From assembly GCF_000702605.1 (NCBI RefSeq), contig NZ_JNIR01000001.1, forward strand, positions 2,480,001 through 2,544,000: a stretch of DNA of 64,000 bases, given 5' to 3'. The notes under the pieces were generated by a model. That model was not told the DNA's origin, did no database searches, and was given only the letters and a program-made list of their open reading frames with translations. Source of the DNA: Exiguobacterium acetylicum DSM 20416 (GTDB lineage: Bacteria > Bacillota > Bacilli > Exiguobacteriales > Exiguobacteriaceae). Of the stretch, positions 7,313-16,162 are shown one piece after another. Position 1 is the first letter of the stretch. Each line of letters opens with the position of its first letter. A program made the translations under genes and the position numbers.

Positions 7313-7846
7313 ATGCGCGCTCTGATTGTCATTGATTACACGATCGATTTCGTTGCTGACGAAGGAAAGCTGACTTGTGGAAAACCAGGACAAGCGATTG
7401 AAGATCGAATTGCTACGTTGATGGAGGAGTTTTCAACGGAAGATTACGTCGTCATCGCCAACGATATTCACGAAGAAGGCGATACGTTCCACCCGGAAAC
7501 CGTCCTCTTCCCGCCACACAATATCCGCGGAACACACGGACGCGATTTGTTTGGAAAAGTCGCAGACATGGCCCGGGTCGCCGATCACGTCATCGACAAG
7601 ACGCGTTATAGTGCGTTTGCCGGGACGGACCTCGATTTACGCTTTCGTGAACGCGGTATCCGCGAAGTCCACCTCGTCGGTGTCTGTACGGACATTTGTG
7701 TCCTTCATACAGCTGTCGATGCCTACAATCTCGGGTATCGTATCGTCGTCCATGCTGATGCGGTCGCAAGCTTTAACGCGACGGGTCACGACTGGGCGCT
7801 TACACACTTTAAACAATCGATCGGCGCAGAAGTCGTCGGCGAATAA
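7313..7846 (+). CDS. pncA: Nicotinamidase / isochorismatase-family hydrolase
   Basis: Converts nicotinamide to nicotinate for NAD salvage. The catalytic triad is visible: D8 (VIDYTIDF), K96 (DKTRYSAF) and C129 (GVCTDICVLHT); metal-binding residues come from NDIHEEGDTFH. 177 residues, matching the B. subtilis nicotinamidase PncA in size. The next gene, 18 bp downstream, encodes nicotinate phosphoribosyltransferase, so the pair forms a two-step salvage operon, which raises confidence in the substrate among isochorismatase-fold enzymes. Confidence 0.92.
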   Translation: MRALIVIDYTIDFVADEGKLTCGKPGQAIEDRIATLMEEFSTEDYVVIANDIHEEGDTFHPETVLFPPHNIRGTHGRDLFGKVADMARVADHVIDKTRYSAFAGTDLDLRFRERGIREVHLVGVCTDICVLHTAVDAYNLGYRIVVHADAVASFNATGHDWALTHFKQSIGAEVVGE

Positions 7847-7863
7847 GAAGGGATCTGTCCGTC

Positions 7864-9315
7864 ATGTTACAACGTAATCTTGCACTCCATACCGATCTGT
7901 ACTTACCACGGTGGATGTATATCTATTGGAAAGAAGGACGTCATAATGAACGCGCCGTTTTTGATGTTTACTACCGTTCGAATCCGTTCGCAGGAGGCTA
8001 TGTCGTCTTTGCGGGTCTCGAAAATATCATCGAGTATATTCAAACACTCCGTTTCACGGAAGAAGATATCACGTACTTGCAAGAGATGATCGGCTTCCCG
8101 GATGAGTTCAAGGATGAACTGCGTCAGTTCAAGTTCAATGGCTCAATCTCAAGTGTCAAAGAAGGCGAAATCGTCTTCCCGAACGAACCACTGATTCGGA
8201 TCGAAGCACGAATCTTTGAAGCAAAACTCTTACAGACTGCGATTCTGAACATTGCGAACCACGAATCGCTCATCGCGACGAAATACGCACGTATTCGTCA
8301 ATCGGCTCCCCGTGCGAAGTTCCTCGAAGCTGGTGCTCGTCGCGCGCAAGGAATCGATGCCGCTTACTTCGGAACGCGTGCTTCATACCTGGCTGGTTTT
8401 GACGTCACAAGCCTTGCTTCAGCAGGACGCGACTTCGGTATCCCGTGTGGTGGAACGATGGAGCACGCCGACATTCAATTCCACGATGACGAATTGACGG
8501 CATTTCGGACATTCGCTTCTCATTATCCGGATCAGGCGACATTACTCGTCGATACGTACGATACGCTCAAGAGTGGTCTTCCGAATGCGATCACGGTTGC
8601 GAAAGAACTCCAAGCTAAAGGACATAAACTACGCGGCATCCGAATCGATTCCGGTGACTTATCCTACTTGTCAAAACGTGCCCGCAACATGCTTGACGAA
8701 GCCGGATTCCCGGAAGTCGATATCGTTTTATCGGGTGACCTCGATGAATACGTTATCCAAGACTTGCGCATCCAAGGTGCCCAAGCCAATACGTTCCTCG
8801 TCGGAACACGTGGCATCACGGCCTACGAACAACCGGCTCTTGGGATGGTCTATAAACTAGTCGCGCGTGAAGTAGATGGCGAGCTCGCACCCGTCATTAA
8901 AGTATCCTCGTCAAAAGCCAAGACGACGACGCCTCACATCAAGGAAGTCTATCGCATCATCGATCCGGTGACGGATAAGTTCAAAGGGGACTACGTGACG
9001 TTGATGGACGAAGATCCGTCGACACTTGAAGCTGTCGACCTCATCGACGTCCGGGACCCATCGTTCCGAAATCGCATCGAACAGTTCAAGGTCGAGCGGT
9101 TACTTGAACCAATTTTCAAAGATGGAGAACTGGTCTATACGGTCCCAACGATTGAAGAAAGTCGCCACTTCCACGAAACACAGATCGGTCGTCTCTGGGA
9201 AGAGTACAAACGGCTGCGTTTGCCAGAGATTTATGCTGTCACATTCAGCGATCGTCTCTGGAAGCTCAAACTCGACATGATTCGGGATACCCGCCTGGCG
9301 AGTGGTTTAAAATAA
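7864..9315 (+). CDS. pncB: Nicotinate phosphoribosyltransferase
   Basis: Second step of nicotinamide salvage: nicotinate plus PRPP to nicotinate mononucleotide. 483 residues in the long B. subtilis YueK/PncB form. Recognisable segments are [20 protein letters not shown] near the start, [15 protein letters not shown], and the phosphate-binding core [14 protein letters not shown] to [16 protein letters not shown]. Immediately downstream of pncA with a weak AAGGGAT ribosome site, implying co-transcription. A strong bidirectional terminator follows. Confidence 0.95.
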   Translation: MLQRNLALHTDLYLPRWMYIYWKEGRHNERAVFDVYYRSNPFAGGYVVFAGLENIIEYIQTLRFTEEDITYLQEMIGFPDEFKDELRQFKFNGSISSVKEGEIVFPNEPLIRIEARIFEAKLLQTAILNIANHESLIATKYARIRQSAPRAKFLEAGARRAQGIDAAYFGTRASYLAGFDVTSLASAGRDFGIPCGGTMEHADIQFHDDELTAFRTFASHYPDQATLLVDTYDTLKSGLPNAITVAKELQAKGHKLRGIRIDSGDLSYLSKRARNMLDEAGFPEVDIVLSGDLDEYVIQDLRIQGAQANTFLVGTRGITAYEQPALGMVYKLVAREVDGELAPVIKVSSSKAKTTTPHIKEVYRIIDPVTDKFKGDYVTLMDEDPSTLEAVDLIDVRDPSFRNRIEQFKVERLLEPIFKDGELVYTVPTIEESRHFHETQIGRLWEEYKRLRLPEIYAVTFSDRLWKLKLDMIRDTRLASGLK

Positions 9316-9320
9316 GACAC

Positions 9321-9361
9321 CAAAAAGCGCCGTTCCTCCTCAGGAAGAACGGCGCTTTTTC
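9321..9361. terminator. Bidirectional intrinsic terminator
   Basis: AAAAAGCGCCGTTC paired with GAACGGCGCTTTTT; ends pncB (+) and the small membrane gene at 9362 (-). Confidence 0.9.
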
Positions 9362-9688
9362 TCATGTTAATCCTGCTTCGTTTCCGACAGGTGTCATTTC
9401 TGTTGGCGCTTGTTCCATCTTCTTACGAAAGTACCACGCGAAGCCGAGTGCACCTCCGATGAAGACGATATACGTGATGCGTTGACCGAATTCAGCTAAG
9501 GAATCCGCGTAGAAAATACTGATTAAATGATCACTTCCACTAATGAGTAGCAAACAGGCAATCAGGAGCGCAATGCGATATGCAAGCGTCGGGCGGTCTG
9601 TCGGTTCAGCATGCCAATACATGATGATATGGTGGGCAAGTAGAACGATACCCAGGATTCCTAATATTCCAATGAGTACTTGCGGCAT
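9362..9688 (-). CDS. Small membrane protein of unknown function
   Basis: 108 residues with about three hydrophobic segments (residues 4-22, 37-52 and 68-88), short charged loops and a polar C-terminal tail. Start ATG at 9688 with AGGAGGATCG before it. The pattern recalls YisL-type membrane proteins, but I do not recognise specific motifs. It is transcribed alone, convergent to pncAB and divergent from the YwpF-like gene. Confidence 0.6.
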   Translation of the reverse strand: MPQVLIGILGILGIVLLAHHIIMYWHAEPTDRPTLAYRIALLIACLLLISGSDHLISIFYADSLAEFGQRITYIVFIGGALGFAWYFRKKMEQAPTEMTPVGNEAGLT

Positions 9689-9830
9689 AATGAACGATCC
9701 TCCTGTTTAGTAGTATCTAGTCTTATTTAAACATAGTTCATACGAATTTCGTCAGGAAAAGTTTCCCGTCCCCCATTCCTCACGGTATACTGTAGGAAAA
9801 TCGTAATCGATCAAGGGAGGGCATTTTTTC

Positions 9831-10322
9831 ATGAAAACCTTTAAGTTATGCACGTTACGCATTTTAATGGACGAATCAGGACGTGATACGACGATTCCCG
9901 TCGCCATTCAGGACGGATTGACGGTCAGTACCGAACAGACGGCACAGTGGGTTGCAGAAATCGTCGTTCCTCCGATGGATCAGCCGATCGTCGATGAATT
10001 GTTCACAAAACATTTACGTGCTTTGATTGAAATCACGATCTCACGACCTGATAATGATCCTGCCGCGATGATCGTCACGCCCCTTGAACGGACTGCCTTA
10101 AGCGAACACGTCTCGTATGTCTTCACGGGTAAGATGGTCATGATGAAGAATGATTTATCTGAATCAATCCTACGCGAAGTCGTCGAAGATGGATTCGCTG
10201 GCGAAGAACTCGTCCAAGAATATAAGGATCGTCGTTCGAAGCGCGGCGCGCATATTACGAGCATTGCAAAGGAAACGTTCAAGCAGTATCTAGCAGAACA
10301 CCCGAAAGCGCCAGTCTCTTAA
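9831..10322 (+). CDS. YwpF-like protein
   Basis: 163 residues, soluble. The N terminus MKTFKLCTLRI and the central ALIEITISRPDNDPAAMIV resemble the YwpF family of Bacillales, whose function is unknown. GGGAGGG precedes the ATG. The stop codon overlaps that of the convergent phosphatase gene in a TTAA palindrome (10319-10322), and no intrinsic terminator separates the two, so antisense read-through may occur. Confidence 0.55.
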   Translation: MKTFKLCTLRILMDESGRDTTIPVAIQDGLTVSTEQTAQWVAEIVVPPMDQPIVDELFTKHLRALIEITISRPDNDPAAMIVTPLERTALSEHVSYVFTGKMVMMKNDLSESILREVVEDGFAGEELVQEYKDRRSKRGAHITSIAKETFKQYLAEHPKAPVS

Positions 10323-10909
10323 GGTTTTTCGACCTCGTCCGTGATGTGATCCGCTACGTTGATTCGATCAATCGTATAGTGATCCGTATATTGGACATAA
10401 TTCGCACACGCATTTTTCAAAGGTGTCCGGTAACTGAACGTTGCATCAATCGATGATAAAGCTGCCTTAATCGTATGCGAGTGACAGACGATCAAGATCC
10501 GTTTGCCCGCATGCATGCGTGTCACTTCCTGTAGCGCCTCGAACACGCGATCCTGGATGTCTTGTTCCGTTTCGAGACCTGGCACAAGTGTCGTATCGTT
10601 CGCTTGAACGGCCTCGTAAATCGCTGCGACCGGTTCACCAGAGGCGGCACCGAATTCGCGTTCGACAAGTCGCTCGTCTGTCGCCGTAATCGTCAAACCA
10701 ACAGCACGCCCGATGATTTCCGCTGTCTCAACAGCACGGGACAACGGACTTGCTAATAAGATATCCCATTTTCCATTCGCTAGATAAGCGGCGCTGAGTT
10801 CCGCTTGTCTTCTTCCTGTTGCATTCAACGGTATATCTTCTCTTCCTTGAATCCGTTCGTTTAAGTTCCAATCCGTCTGACCATGCCGCACTAAACAAAT
10901 TTCAGTCAT
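10319..10909 (-). CDS. Histidine phosphatase (phosphoglycerate-mutase-like) family protein
   Basis: 196 residues. The phospho-histidine motif is LVRHGQTDWN (RHG at residues 8-10), followed by DILLASPLSRAVETA and the acid/base region LVEREFGAASGEP; the second catalytic His is in IVCHSHTIKAAL. These small enzymes dephosphorylate sugars, nucleotides or cofactors (for example YhfR, PhoE, CobC); the substrate cannot be chosen here. Probably transcribed with or after the esterase gene upstream (17-bp gap). Confidence 0.85.
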   Translation of the reverse strand: MTEICLVRHGQTDWNLNERIQGREDIPLNATGRRQAELSAAYLANGKWDILLASPLSRAVETAEIIGRAVGLTITATDERLVEREFGAASGEPVAAIYEAVQANDTTLVPGLETEQDIQDRVFEALQEVTRMHAGKRILIVCHSHTIKAALSSIDATFSYRTPLKNACANYVQYTDHYTIDRINVADHITDEVEKP

Positions 10910-10926
10910 GTCTCTGTCTCCCTCAT

Positions 10927-11952
10927 TTAAGAAATATGACTGATTGTATCATGTTTTCCATTCGGAAGTTGTCGCGGTGGCAACAGTAGCACCTGACAGG
11001 TGAAACGTTCAATTCGTTCGAGCAATCGCTCGATCTTCAATGGATTTTCCGTCTGAGCAAAACTGGCAAGCGAATGGGTACCGTTCGGAAAAGAAAATAA
11101 ACGGACATCAGCTCCGACATCGGCTCCTTTTTCGACGAAATGGAGTGCTTGCGAAAAGGGAACGATTGGATCTTTTTTGCCATGCAAGAGCATGATCGGT
11201 GGGGCATCCGAAGATAGGTGTGTGACCGGTGAGACGTGTGTCATCAGCTTGCGCCATTCTTCCCGTCCACCCTTATAGAACTTAATGTGGGCGATCCAAG
11301 TCTGAATGAAATTAAACAATAAAAAATTCGTCGGCGGATATAAAGCGATGACACCACTGATCAATGGCATGTGGCGTTCATCACGCTCTCCGACAAAAGC
11401 AGTTGGGGCAAGTGCCGTTGTCAACATGAGTGCGGCTCCGGCAGAGTCTCCCCATACCATCATCCGTCCTCTTAAGATACGAAGGTCCTCTGCTTCCTTG
11501 TTCAAAAAACATAACGCATCCCGTACATCCTCGAGGTTATCCGGAAAATAACTGCCCTCTTCGAACAAACGATAATCGATGCTACAGACGGCAACTCCGA
11601 GTTCAAGTAGGCGGTCGACGATTGGACTAAAGCAGAACATATCGTCCCGTTCTCCACGAACGAATGCACCACCGTGTGCGTAGATGGCAATTGGAAATGG
11701 TCCTTCCCCCAGCGGATAATAGAGATCGAGCTGTAAGGTGCGGTCCCCCACCTGTTTATAGATGAGTGTCCGCGGTGCAAGTTGTTTTTCTGTGAGTGGC
11801 AAGGCGGGTTCGGTCCACCGAAGTAATGCACCGTAATTGTTCCAGATGCTCGCTCCCGCTGCTGCTGTCGTCAATAATGCAGCTCCCCCCATTAGCCATG
11901 CAGTTTCACGTTTCACTTGATCACCTCCAAAAAGACGTGCCAGTTTCTTCAC
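10927..11952 (-). CDS. Alpha/beta hydrolase (HSL-type carboxylesterase) with N-terminal membrane segment
   Basis: 341 residues. A hydrophobic stretch at residues 18-37 probably anchors it to the membrane. The oxyanion motif HGGAF and nucleophile elbow WGDSAGAAL identify the hormone-sensitive-lipase branch; the acid is in KKDPIVPFS and the His in NGTHSLASF. It should hydrolyse short acyl esters of unknown nature. AGGAGGTG precedes the ATG. Convergent context with ywpF and the phosphatase suggests a small independent unit. Confidence 0.85.
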   Translation of the reverse strand: MKKLARLFGGDQVKRETAWLMGGAALLTTAAAGASIWNNYGALLRWTEPALPLTEKQLAPRTLIYKQVGDRTLQLDLYYPLGEGPFPIAIYAHGGAFVRGERDDMFCFSPIVDRLLELGVAVCSIDYRLFEEGSYFPDNLEDVRDALCFLNKEAEDLRILRGRMMVWGDSAGAALMLTTALAPTAFVGERDERHMPLISGVIALYPPTNFLLFNFIQTWIAHIKFYKGGREEWRKLMTHVSPVTHLSSDAPPIMLLHGKKDPIVPFSQALHFVEKGADVGADVRLFSFPNGTHSLASFAQTENPLKIERLLERIERFTCQVLLLPPRQLPNGKHDTISHIS

Positions 11953-12006
11953 TTTATTATCCTTCTACCCCGTTTTAAAAGATGTCGAACGTCTCGGTAT
12001 TCCTAC

Positions 12007-12035
12007 TTGACGCTTCACCAGCGTTCCGCTATAGT
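12007..12035 (+). promoter_or_regulatory. Sigma-A promoter of the zinc-binding lipoprotein gene
   Basis: TTGACG, 17-nt spacer, TATAGT. A start near 12042 places the Zur-like box just downstream of it. Confidence 0.7.
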
Positions 12036-12048
12036 GAGAAAGTCCAAA

Positions 12049-12063
12049 TCGGAATAGTTACGT
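12049..12063 (+). promoter_or_regulatory. Candidate Zur box
   Basis: TCGGAATAGTTACGT matches the Bacillus Zur 7-1-7 consensus TCGTAATNATTACGA at 11 of 14 defined positions and lies just after the predicted transcription start, where a repressor would block elongation or initiation. Confidence 0.6.
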
Positions 12064-12086
12064 TTTAATAATGGAGGTATCATATA

Positions 12087-13100
12087 ATGAAAAAAATCAT
12101 TCCTGCTTTAACGGTCGCCTTCGCAAGTGCAAGTATCCTCGCCGCTTGCGGTTCGAATACCGATTCATCGACTTCAGATAAAACCCAGACAGAAGTCTAT
12201 ACATCGACGTTCGCGACGGCTGCTATTGCCCGCGAAATCGGTGGTGATCAAGTCGACGTCAAGATGATCGTCCCACCTGGAGCCGATCCTCACTCTTACG
12301 AACCAACGTCAAAACAACTCACTGAGATTGCTAAGGGAGACTTGTTCCTTTTGACAGGTACGACACTCGAGCCGTATTCGAAAAAAATCCAGGAGAGCCT
12401 AAAAGGCACGGATGTCCGCTTCGTCGAGACGAGTAAGGACGTCAACTTACTGGAATCGGATGCTACACTCCATGCACATGAAGAAGAAGGGCATAGTGAA
12501 GACGAACACGCTCACGAAGAAGAAAAGCATGATGATCATGCAACGGATGAACATGCGCATGAAGAAGAAGGTCATGAACACGGAAAATACGATCCACACG
12601 TCTGGCTCGATCCTGTCAACGCAAAAGCAATGGCACGCTCGATTACAACTGCCTTATCAAAAGAAGTACCAAAAGACAAAGCAACATTCGAGAAAAACTT
12701 AAAAGCGTTCGATCAGCAAGCTGATGCATTGGACGAACAATTTAAACAAGCGGTCGCTGACGGATCGAAAAAAGAACTTCTCGTCACACATGCCGCATAC
12801 GGTTACCTCGCAGAACGATATGGTTTCACGCAACTACCGATTGCGGGTATCTCGCCGTCAGATGAACCGTCACAAAAGCAACTGGCCGCTTTAGTAAAAG
12901 AAGCACGGATGCATGATTTGAAATACGTCGCGTTCGAAGAGACGGTCTCACCGAAGGTTGCACGTGTCATCCAAAAAGAAATCGGAGCTGAATCCGTGAC
13001 GATCCATAATCTAGAGTCGGTCACGAAAGCGCAACAAAATAGCTCATACTTCAAGTTGATGGAAGAAAACGTCCAAACATTGAAACAAGCACTTCAGTAA
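12087..13100 (+). CDS. znuA: Zinc ABC transporter substrate-binding lipoprotein (ZnuA/AdcA type)
   Basis: 337-residue extracellular lipoprotein: signal peptide with lipobox LAAC (Cys20-21 region), two ZnuA lobes, and a His/Asp/Glu-rich loop at about residues 130-172 (repeated HAHEEEGH-type units) typical of zinc-binding ZnuA/AdcA proteins. Metal ligands include PHSYEP and PHVWLDP. A Zur-like box and good promoter precede it. The membrane and ATPase subunits (ZnuB/ZnuC) are not adjacent, so it must work with components encoded elsewhere. Manganese specificity is less likely given the His loop. Confidence 0.9.
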   Translation: MKKIIPALTVAFASASILAACGSNTDSSTSDKTQTEVYTSTFATAAIAREIGGDQVDVKMIVPPGADPHSYEPTSKQLTEIAKGDLFLLTGTTLEPYSKKIQESLKGTDVRFVETSKDVNLLESDATLHAHEEEGHSEDEHAHEEEKHDDHATDEHAHEEEGHEHGKYDPHVWLDPVNAKAMARSITTALSKEVPKDKATFEKNLKAFDQQADALDEQFKQAVADGSKKELLVTHAAYGYLAERYGFTQLPIAGISPSDEPSQKQLAALVKEARMHDLKYVAFEETVSPKVARVIQKEIGAESVTIHNLESVTKAQQNSSYFKLMEENVQTLKQALQ

Positions 13101-13107
13101 AGTACAG

Positions 13108-13136
13108 TTGACACGCGTTACTCAATGCGGTACGGT
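13108..13136 (+). promoter_or_regulatory. Candidate promoter for the SAM-riboswitch transcript
   Basis: Consensus TTGACA, 17-nt spacer, TACGGT; about 25 nt before the first riboswitch stem. The -10 match is weak. Confidence 0.5.
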
Positions 13137-13165
13137 AAGAAACGTGTTTTACAACAATTGAATGA

Positions 13166-13276
13166 CTTCTTTTTATCGCGAGAAACGGAGGGACTGGCCC
13201 AATGATGTTTCGGCAGCGGACGATTTGATTCGTACTGTGCCAAATCCAGCAAGCGAAAGCTTGAGAGATAAGAAGA
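13166..13276 (+). ncRNA. SAM-I (S-box) riboswitch aptamer
   Basis: Conserved S-box core is present in order: CTTCT...TTATCGCGAGAAAC, GGAGGGACTGGCCC, ATGATGTTTCGGCAGC, GTGCCAAATCC, then GAGAGATAAGAAG that closes stem P1 with the 5' end. Binding of S-adenosylmethionine should stabilise P1 and allow the downstream terminator at 13293-13328 to form, shutting off the transporter gene when methionine/SAM is plentiful. Confidence 0.93.
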
Positions 13277-13292
13277 GCGTCTTTATTTCATA

Positions 13293-13328
13293 AAGACCTC
13301 CTTCTTTCTTGCGAAGGGGTCTTTTTTT
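13293..13328 (+). terminator. Riboswitch-controlled terminator
   Basis: GACCTCCTTC / GAAGGGGTC stem followed by T7. The CTTCTTT inside it can instead pair with the 3' side of P1 (AAGAAG), giving the alternative antiterminated fold. Confidence 0.85.
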
Positions 13329-13355
13329 GTATCTTTGAGAAACGAGGTGTCAACA

Positions 13356-14666
13356 ATGAATGAAACGATCACGCCTAACAAATGGGCACTGCTTCCCCTC
13401 GTCGTATTCCTGGTCCTCTTCATCGGAGCCGGGATCTTCTATGACGACTTTTACAAATTCCCGATCCTTATCGCCGCATTGATCGCTTTGATTTTTGCTG
13501 CAATCACGACGAAAGGATCCATTAATCAAACGGTTGAACGAATCGCAACGGGTGCCGGAAATCCCGATATCATGATCATGGTCTTCATCTTCTTATTAGC
13601 CGGTACGTTCTCTGGAACGGCAGAAGCAATCGGTGCCATCGATGCAACCGTCAATGCTGCTTTGACGTTCCTTCCTCCGTCACTCCTGATGAGTGGTCTG
13701 TTCATCATCGCTGCCTTCATCTCGATGGCAATGGGAACATCGACTGGAACGATTGCTGCACTCGCGCCGATCGCCTTCGGTATTCATGAAGCGACAGGCA
13801 TCAACGTTGCGATCGCAGCGGCTGCTGTCGTTGGTGGATCGATGTTCGGCGATAACTTGTCGTTCATCTCGGATACGACGATTGCTGCCGTCCGGACACA
13901 AAAAACGAACATGCGTGATAAATTCCGAACGAACTTCATGATCGTTCTACCGGCTGCTATTTTGACGGTCATCCTGCTCGCATTCGTGTCTGGTTCTGGT
14001 GACGTCGTCGAAGCAAAAGCCTTTGAATTCTATAAGTTGATTCCATATCTCGCTGTCATCGTCCTTGCACTATTTGGCGTCAATGTCATCCTTGTCCTCA
14101 TCGGTGGTACGTTACTCACCGGCATCATCGGTATGATTGATGGTAGCTTCGGCTTGAGTGGCTTCGTTCTCTCGATGTCTGAAGGAATGATGGGCATGGC
14201 GGAAATCTCCATTTTGACGCTCCTCATGGGTGGTCTCGTCAGCTTGATCACGTTCAACGGTGGAATTGCTTACTTGAAAGAGACGCTGACACGCAAGATT
14301 TCACAGCGTCGCGGTGCCGAATTCAGTATGGCGGCACTCGTCAGTGCAACGAATCTTGCGACAGCAAACAATACGATCTCGATTCTCGTCGCTGGACCAC
14401 TGGCAGCTGAAATCGCCGATACGTATGAAGTCGATCGCAAGAAATCAGCGAGTATTCTTGATATTTTCTCTTGTGGGATTCAAGGCATCATTCCGTATGG
14501 AGCACAACTATTGATTGCAGCAGAATTGACGAAAACGGCTTCTCCTGAACTGATTCCGTATCTGTTCTATCCATTCCTCCTCTTCGTCTGTGGATCAATC
14601 GCCATTTTCTTCGGCTTGCCACGCATGAAGAAGACAGCGACGAAGCAAGAAAAAATTTCTTCGTAA
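13356..14666 (+). CDS. metT: NhaC-family transporter under SAM riboswitch control (MetT-type methionine transporter)
   Basis: 436 residues, about 11 membrane segments, NhaC/Na+:H+ antiporter superfamily (MGTSTGTIAALAPIAFGI, GGSMFGDNLSFISDTTIAAVRTQ). ATG at 13356 after AACGAGGTGTCAAC; the frame is open from 13335 but a TTG there lies before the ribosome site. NhaC-family proteins preceded by S-box leaders are known as predicted methionine transporters (MetT). The SAM riboswitch directly upstream makes sulfur amino acid uptake far more likely than plain sodium/proton exchange; substrate is still inferred. Confidence 0.85.
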   Translation: MNETITPNKWALLPLVVFLVLFIGAGIFYDDFYKFPILIAALIALIFAAITTKGSINQTVERIATGAGNPDIMIMVFIFLLAGTFSGTAEAIGAIDATVNAALTFLPPSLLMSGLFIIAAFISMAMGTSTGTIAALAPIAFGIHEATGINVAIAAAAVVGGSMFGDNLSFISDTTIAAVRTQKTNMRDKFRTNFMIVLPAAILTVILLAFVSGSGDVVEAKAFEFYKLIPYLAVIVLALFGVNVILVLIGGTLLTGIIGMIDGSFGLSGFVLSMSEGMMGMAEISILTLLMGGLVSLITFNGGIAYLKETLTRKISQRRGAEFSMAALVSATNLATANNTISILVAGPLAAEIADTYEVDRKKSASILDIFSCGIQGIIPYGAQLLIAAELTKTASPELIPYLFYPFLLFVCGSIAIFFGLPRMKKTATKQEKISS

Positions 14667-14670
14667 CCAT

Positions 14671-14709
14671 AAAACAGGTCCAATCGCGTCGACGATTGGA
14701 CCTGTTTTA
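14671..14709. terminator. Bidirectional intrinsic terminator
   Basis: AAAACAGGTCCAATCG paired with CGATTGGACCTGTTTT; terminates metT (+) and the small gene at 14710 (-). Confidence 0.9.
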
Positions 14710-14913
14710 TTATTTTTTCTGCTTCGCTTGTCGTTCTAAGATGAAGTAAGCAATTGCCGGAAGCGGGAATTGAACAAGTCCAGCGCCTCCCCAAACCCAT
14801 GGATTACGTCCTGATTTTCGCGCACTAAGAAATAGACCCACTGCCTGCGTTACTAACAAGGCGCCAATACTAAGCCAAGTACATTTGGATAACTTTTTAT
14901 TCTTTTGAGCCAT
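14710..14913 (-). CDS. Small two-TM membrane protein, function unknown
   Basis: 67 residues with a hydrophobic segment at about 13-30, a short basic turn (SARKSGRNPWVWGG) and a second at about 42-58, flanked by Lys-rich ends. AGGGGGAGAAAAG precedes the ATG. I do not recognise the family. It is a monocistronic gene sharing a terminator with metT. The clean start, stop and spacing argue that it is real. Confidence 0.55.
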   Translation of the reverse strand: MAQKNKKLSKCTWLSIGALLVTQAVGLFLSARKSGRNPWVWGGAGLVQFPLPAIAYFILERQAKQKK

Positions 14914-15070
14914 CTTTTCTCCCCCTCTTTTACCACACGATTAAATCTCATGGTTCTTTTCTATTTTACCGTATTTTATTCCTCCATGAGCATGGAAACG
15001 GACGTCTTCGTTCGTTCATGCTAAACTAAACGAGCAAATCTAAACTACGTTTTATGAGGAGGAGTAACAC

Positions 15071-15883
15071 ATGCAATACGCAAAACTTTCAAACGGTATT
15101 ACGATTCCCCAAATCGGATTCGGTGTCTGGCAAGTAGACGAAGAAACAGAAGCACCAGCTGCTGTCGCTGAAGCACTACGTGTCGGCTATCGTCATATCG
15201 ATACGGCTGCTGTCTATAAAAACGAGCGCGGTGTCGCAAAAGGAATCAAGGAAAGCGGCGTGAAACGTGAGGATCTCTTCTTAACGTCAAAAGTCTGGAA
15301 CGATGATATTCGTGCCGGTCGGACAAAGGAAGCATTCGCAGAATCGCTCGAACGTCTCGAAACAGATTATCTTGACCTTTATCTCATCCACTGGCCGGTC
15401 GAAGGCTATATCGAAGCGTGGAAAGCAATGGTTGAACTGTATGAAGCAGGCAAGATCAAAGCGATCGGTGTCTCGAACTTCAAAGAACATCACCTCGATA
15501 CATTGGCAGAAGAGGGCTTGATGGCACCAATGATCAACCAAGTCGAGTTGCATCCACAATTACCGCAACACGAACTGCATGAATACTTGCAAGATCACAA
15601 CATCCAAGTCGAAGCATGGAGCCCACTCATGCAAGGGAAATTCCTCGAAATCAACGATTTCAAGGAAATCGCAGAGAAACACGGCAAGACACCCTCACAA
15701 GTCGTCTTACGTTGGCATCTCGACAACGGCATCGTCGCTCTTCCGAAATCCGTTACACCAGCACGCATTGCGGAAAACTTCGACGTCTTTGATTTCCAAC
15801 TCGATGCCGATGATCTGGAGAAAATTGATCGTATCGCAACGGATGTCCGCCTCGGACCAGATCCAGACGAAATCGATTTTTAA
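15071..15883 (+). CDS. Aldo/keto reductase
   Basis: 270-residue NADPH-dependent oxidoreductase of the AKR5-like group (similar to B. subtilis YvgN/YtbE). The catalytic tetrad is visible: Asp in HIDTAAVYKNE, the Tyr of the same segment, Lys in LTSKVWND and His in YLIHWP; GVSNF and the C-terminal LPKSVTPARI form the cofactor site. Such enzymes reduce methylglyoxal and other carbonyls. GAGGAGGAG precedes the ATG. Monocistronic; followed by a repeat-rich region of about 340 bp. Confidence 0.92.
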   Translation: MQYAKLSNGITIPQIGFGVWQVDEETEAPAAVAEALRVGYRHIDTAAVYKNERGVAKGIKESGVKREDLFLTSKVWNDDIRAGRTKEAFAESLERLETDYLDLYLIHWPVEGYIEAWKAMVELYEAGKIKAIGVSNFKEHHLDTLAEEGLMAPMINQVELHPQLPQHELHEYLQDHNIQVEAWSPLMQGKFLEINDFKEIAEKHGKTPSQVVLRWHLDNGIVALPKSVTPARIAENFDVFDFQLDADDLEKIDRIATDVRLGPDPDEIDF

Positions 15884-15905
15884 TCTGACGATTCACGTAA
15901 AAGAT

Positions 15906-16143
15906 GAGGCTGACTCAAAAGTCCGTTTCCACAAAGAGAAGGGTGGCAGAACGATGATCTGCCACCCTATCTCGTAACAAAAGAATGACGCGTTTCACGC
16001 AACTCCTACAGGAAAAAACGCATCTTTGCGCTGTCAGAGACAAGCAAGACCCCTTTTCCTGCTTGAATCAGCAGGAAAATTGGCTTGTGTCTCGCCTGAG
16101 GAAAGGGCGTGAAAGACGCGTCATTCTTTTTGAGTCAGCCTCT
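15906..16143. repeat. Nested inverted-repeat region enclosing palindromic repeat copy 1
   Basis: The 338-bp gap after the reductase holds no gene. Outer arms GAGGCTGACTCAAAA (15906-15920) and TTTTTGAGTCAGCCTC (16128-16143) enclose a hairpin GGGTGGCAGA/TCTGCCACCC (15941-15967) and the 144-bp repeat element. The whole would fold into one large branched hairpin. Confidence 0.8.
15983..16126 (+). repeat. Interspersed palindromic repeat, copy 1 (about 144 bp)
   Basis: Ends GAATGACGCGT and ACGCGTCATTC are inverted repeats; internal arms GAGACAAGC/GCTTGTGTCTC and TTTTCCTGC/GCAGGAAAA nest inside. A second copy lies in inverse orientation at 41579-41723 and is highly similar along its whole length. 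Confidence 0.9.
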
Positions 16144-16162
16144 TGATTCATCTGAACGACGA

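Noticed and set aside
12475-12600. Short repeated blocks that could suggest a small CRISPR or satellite
   Set aside because: They are the codons of the His/Glu-rich loop in the zinc lipoprotein, in frame and imperfect, with no spacer structure.
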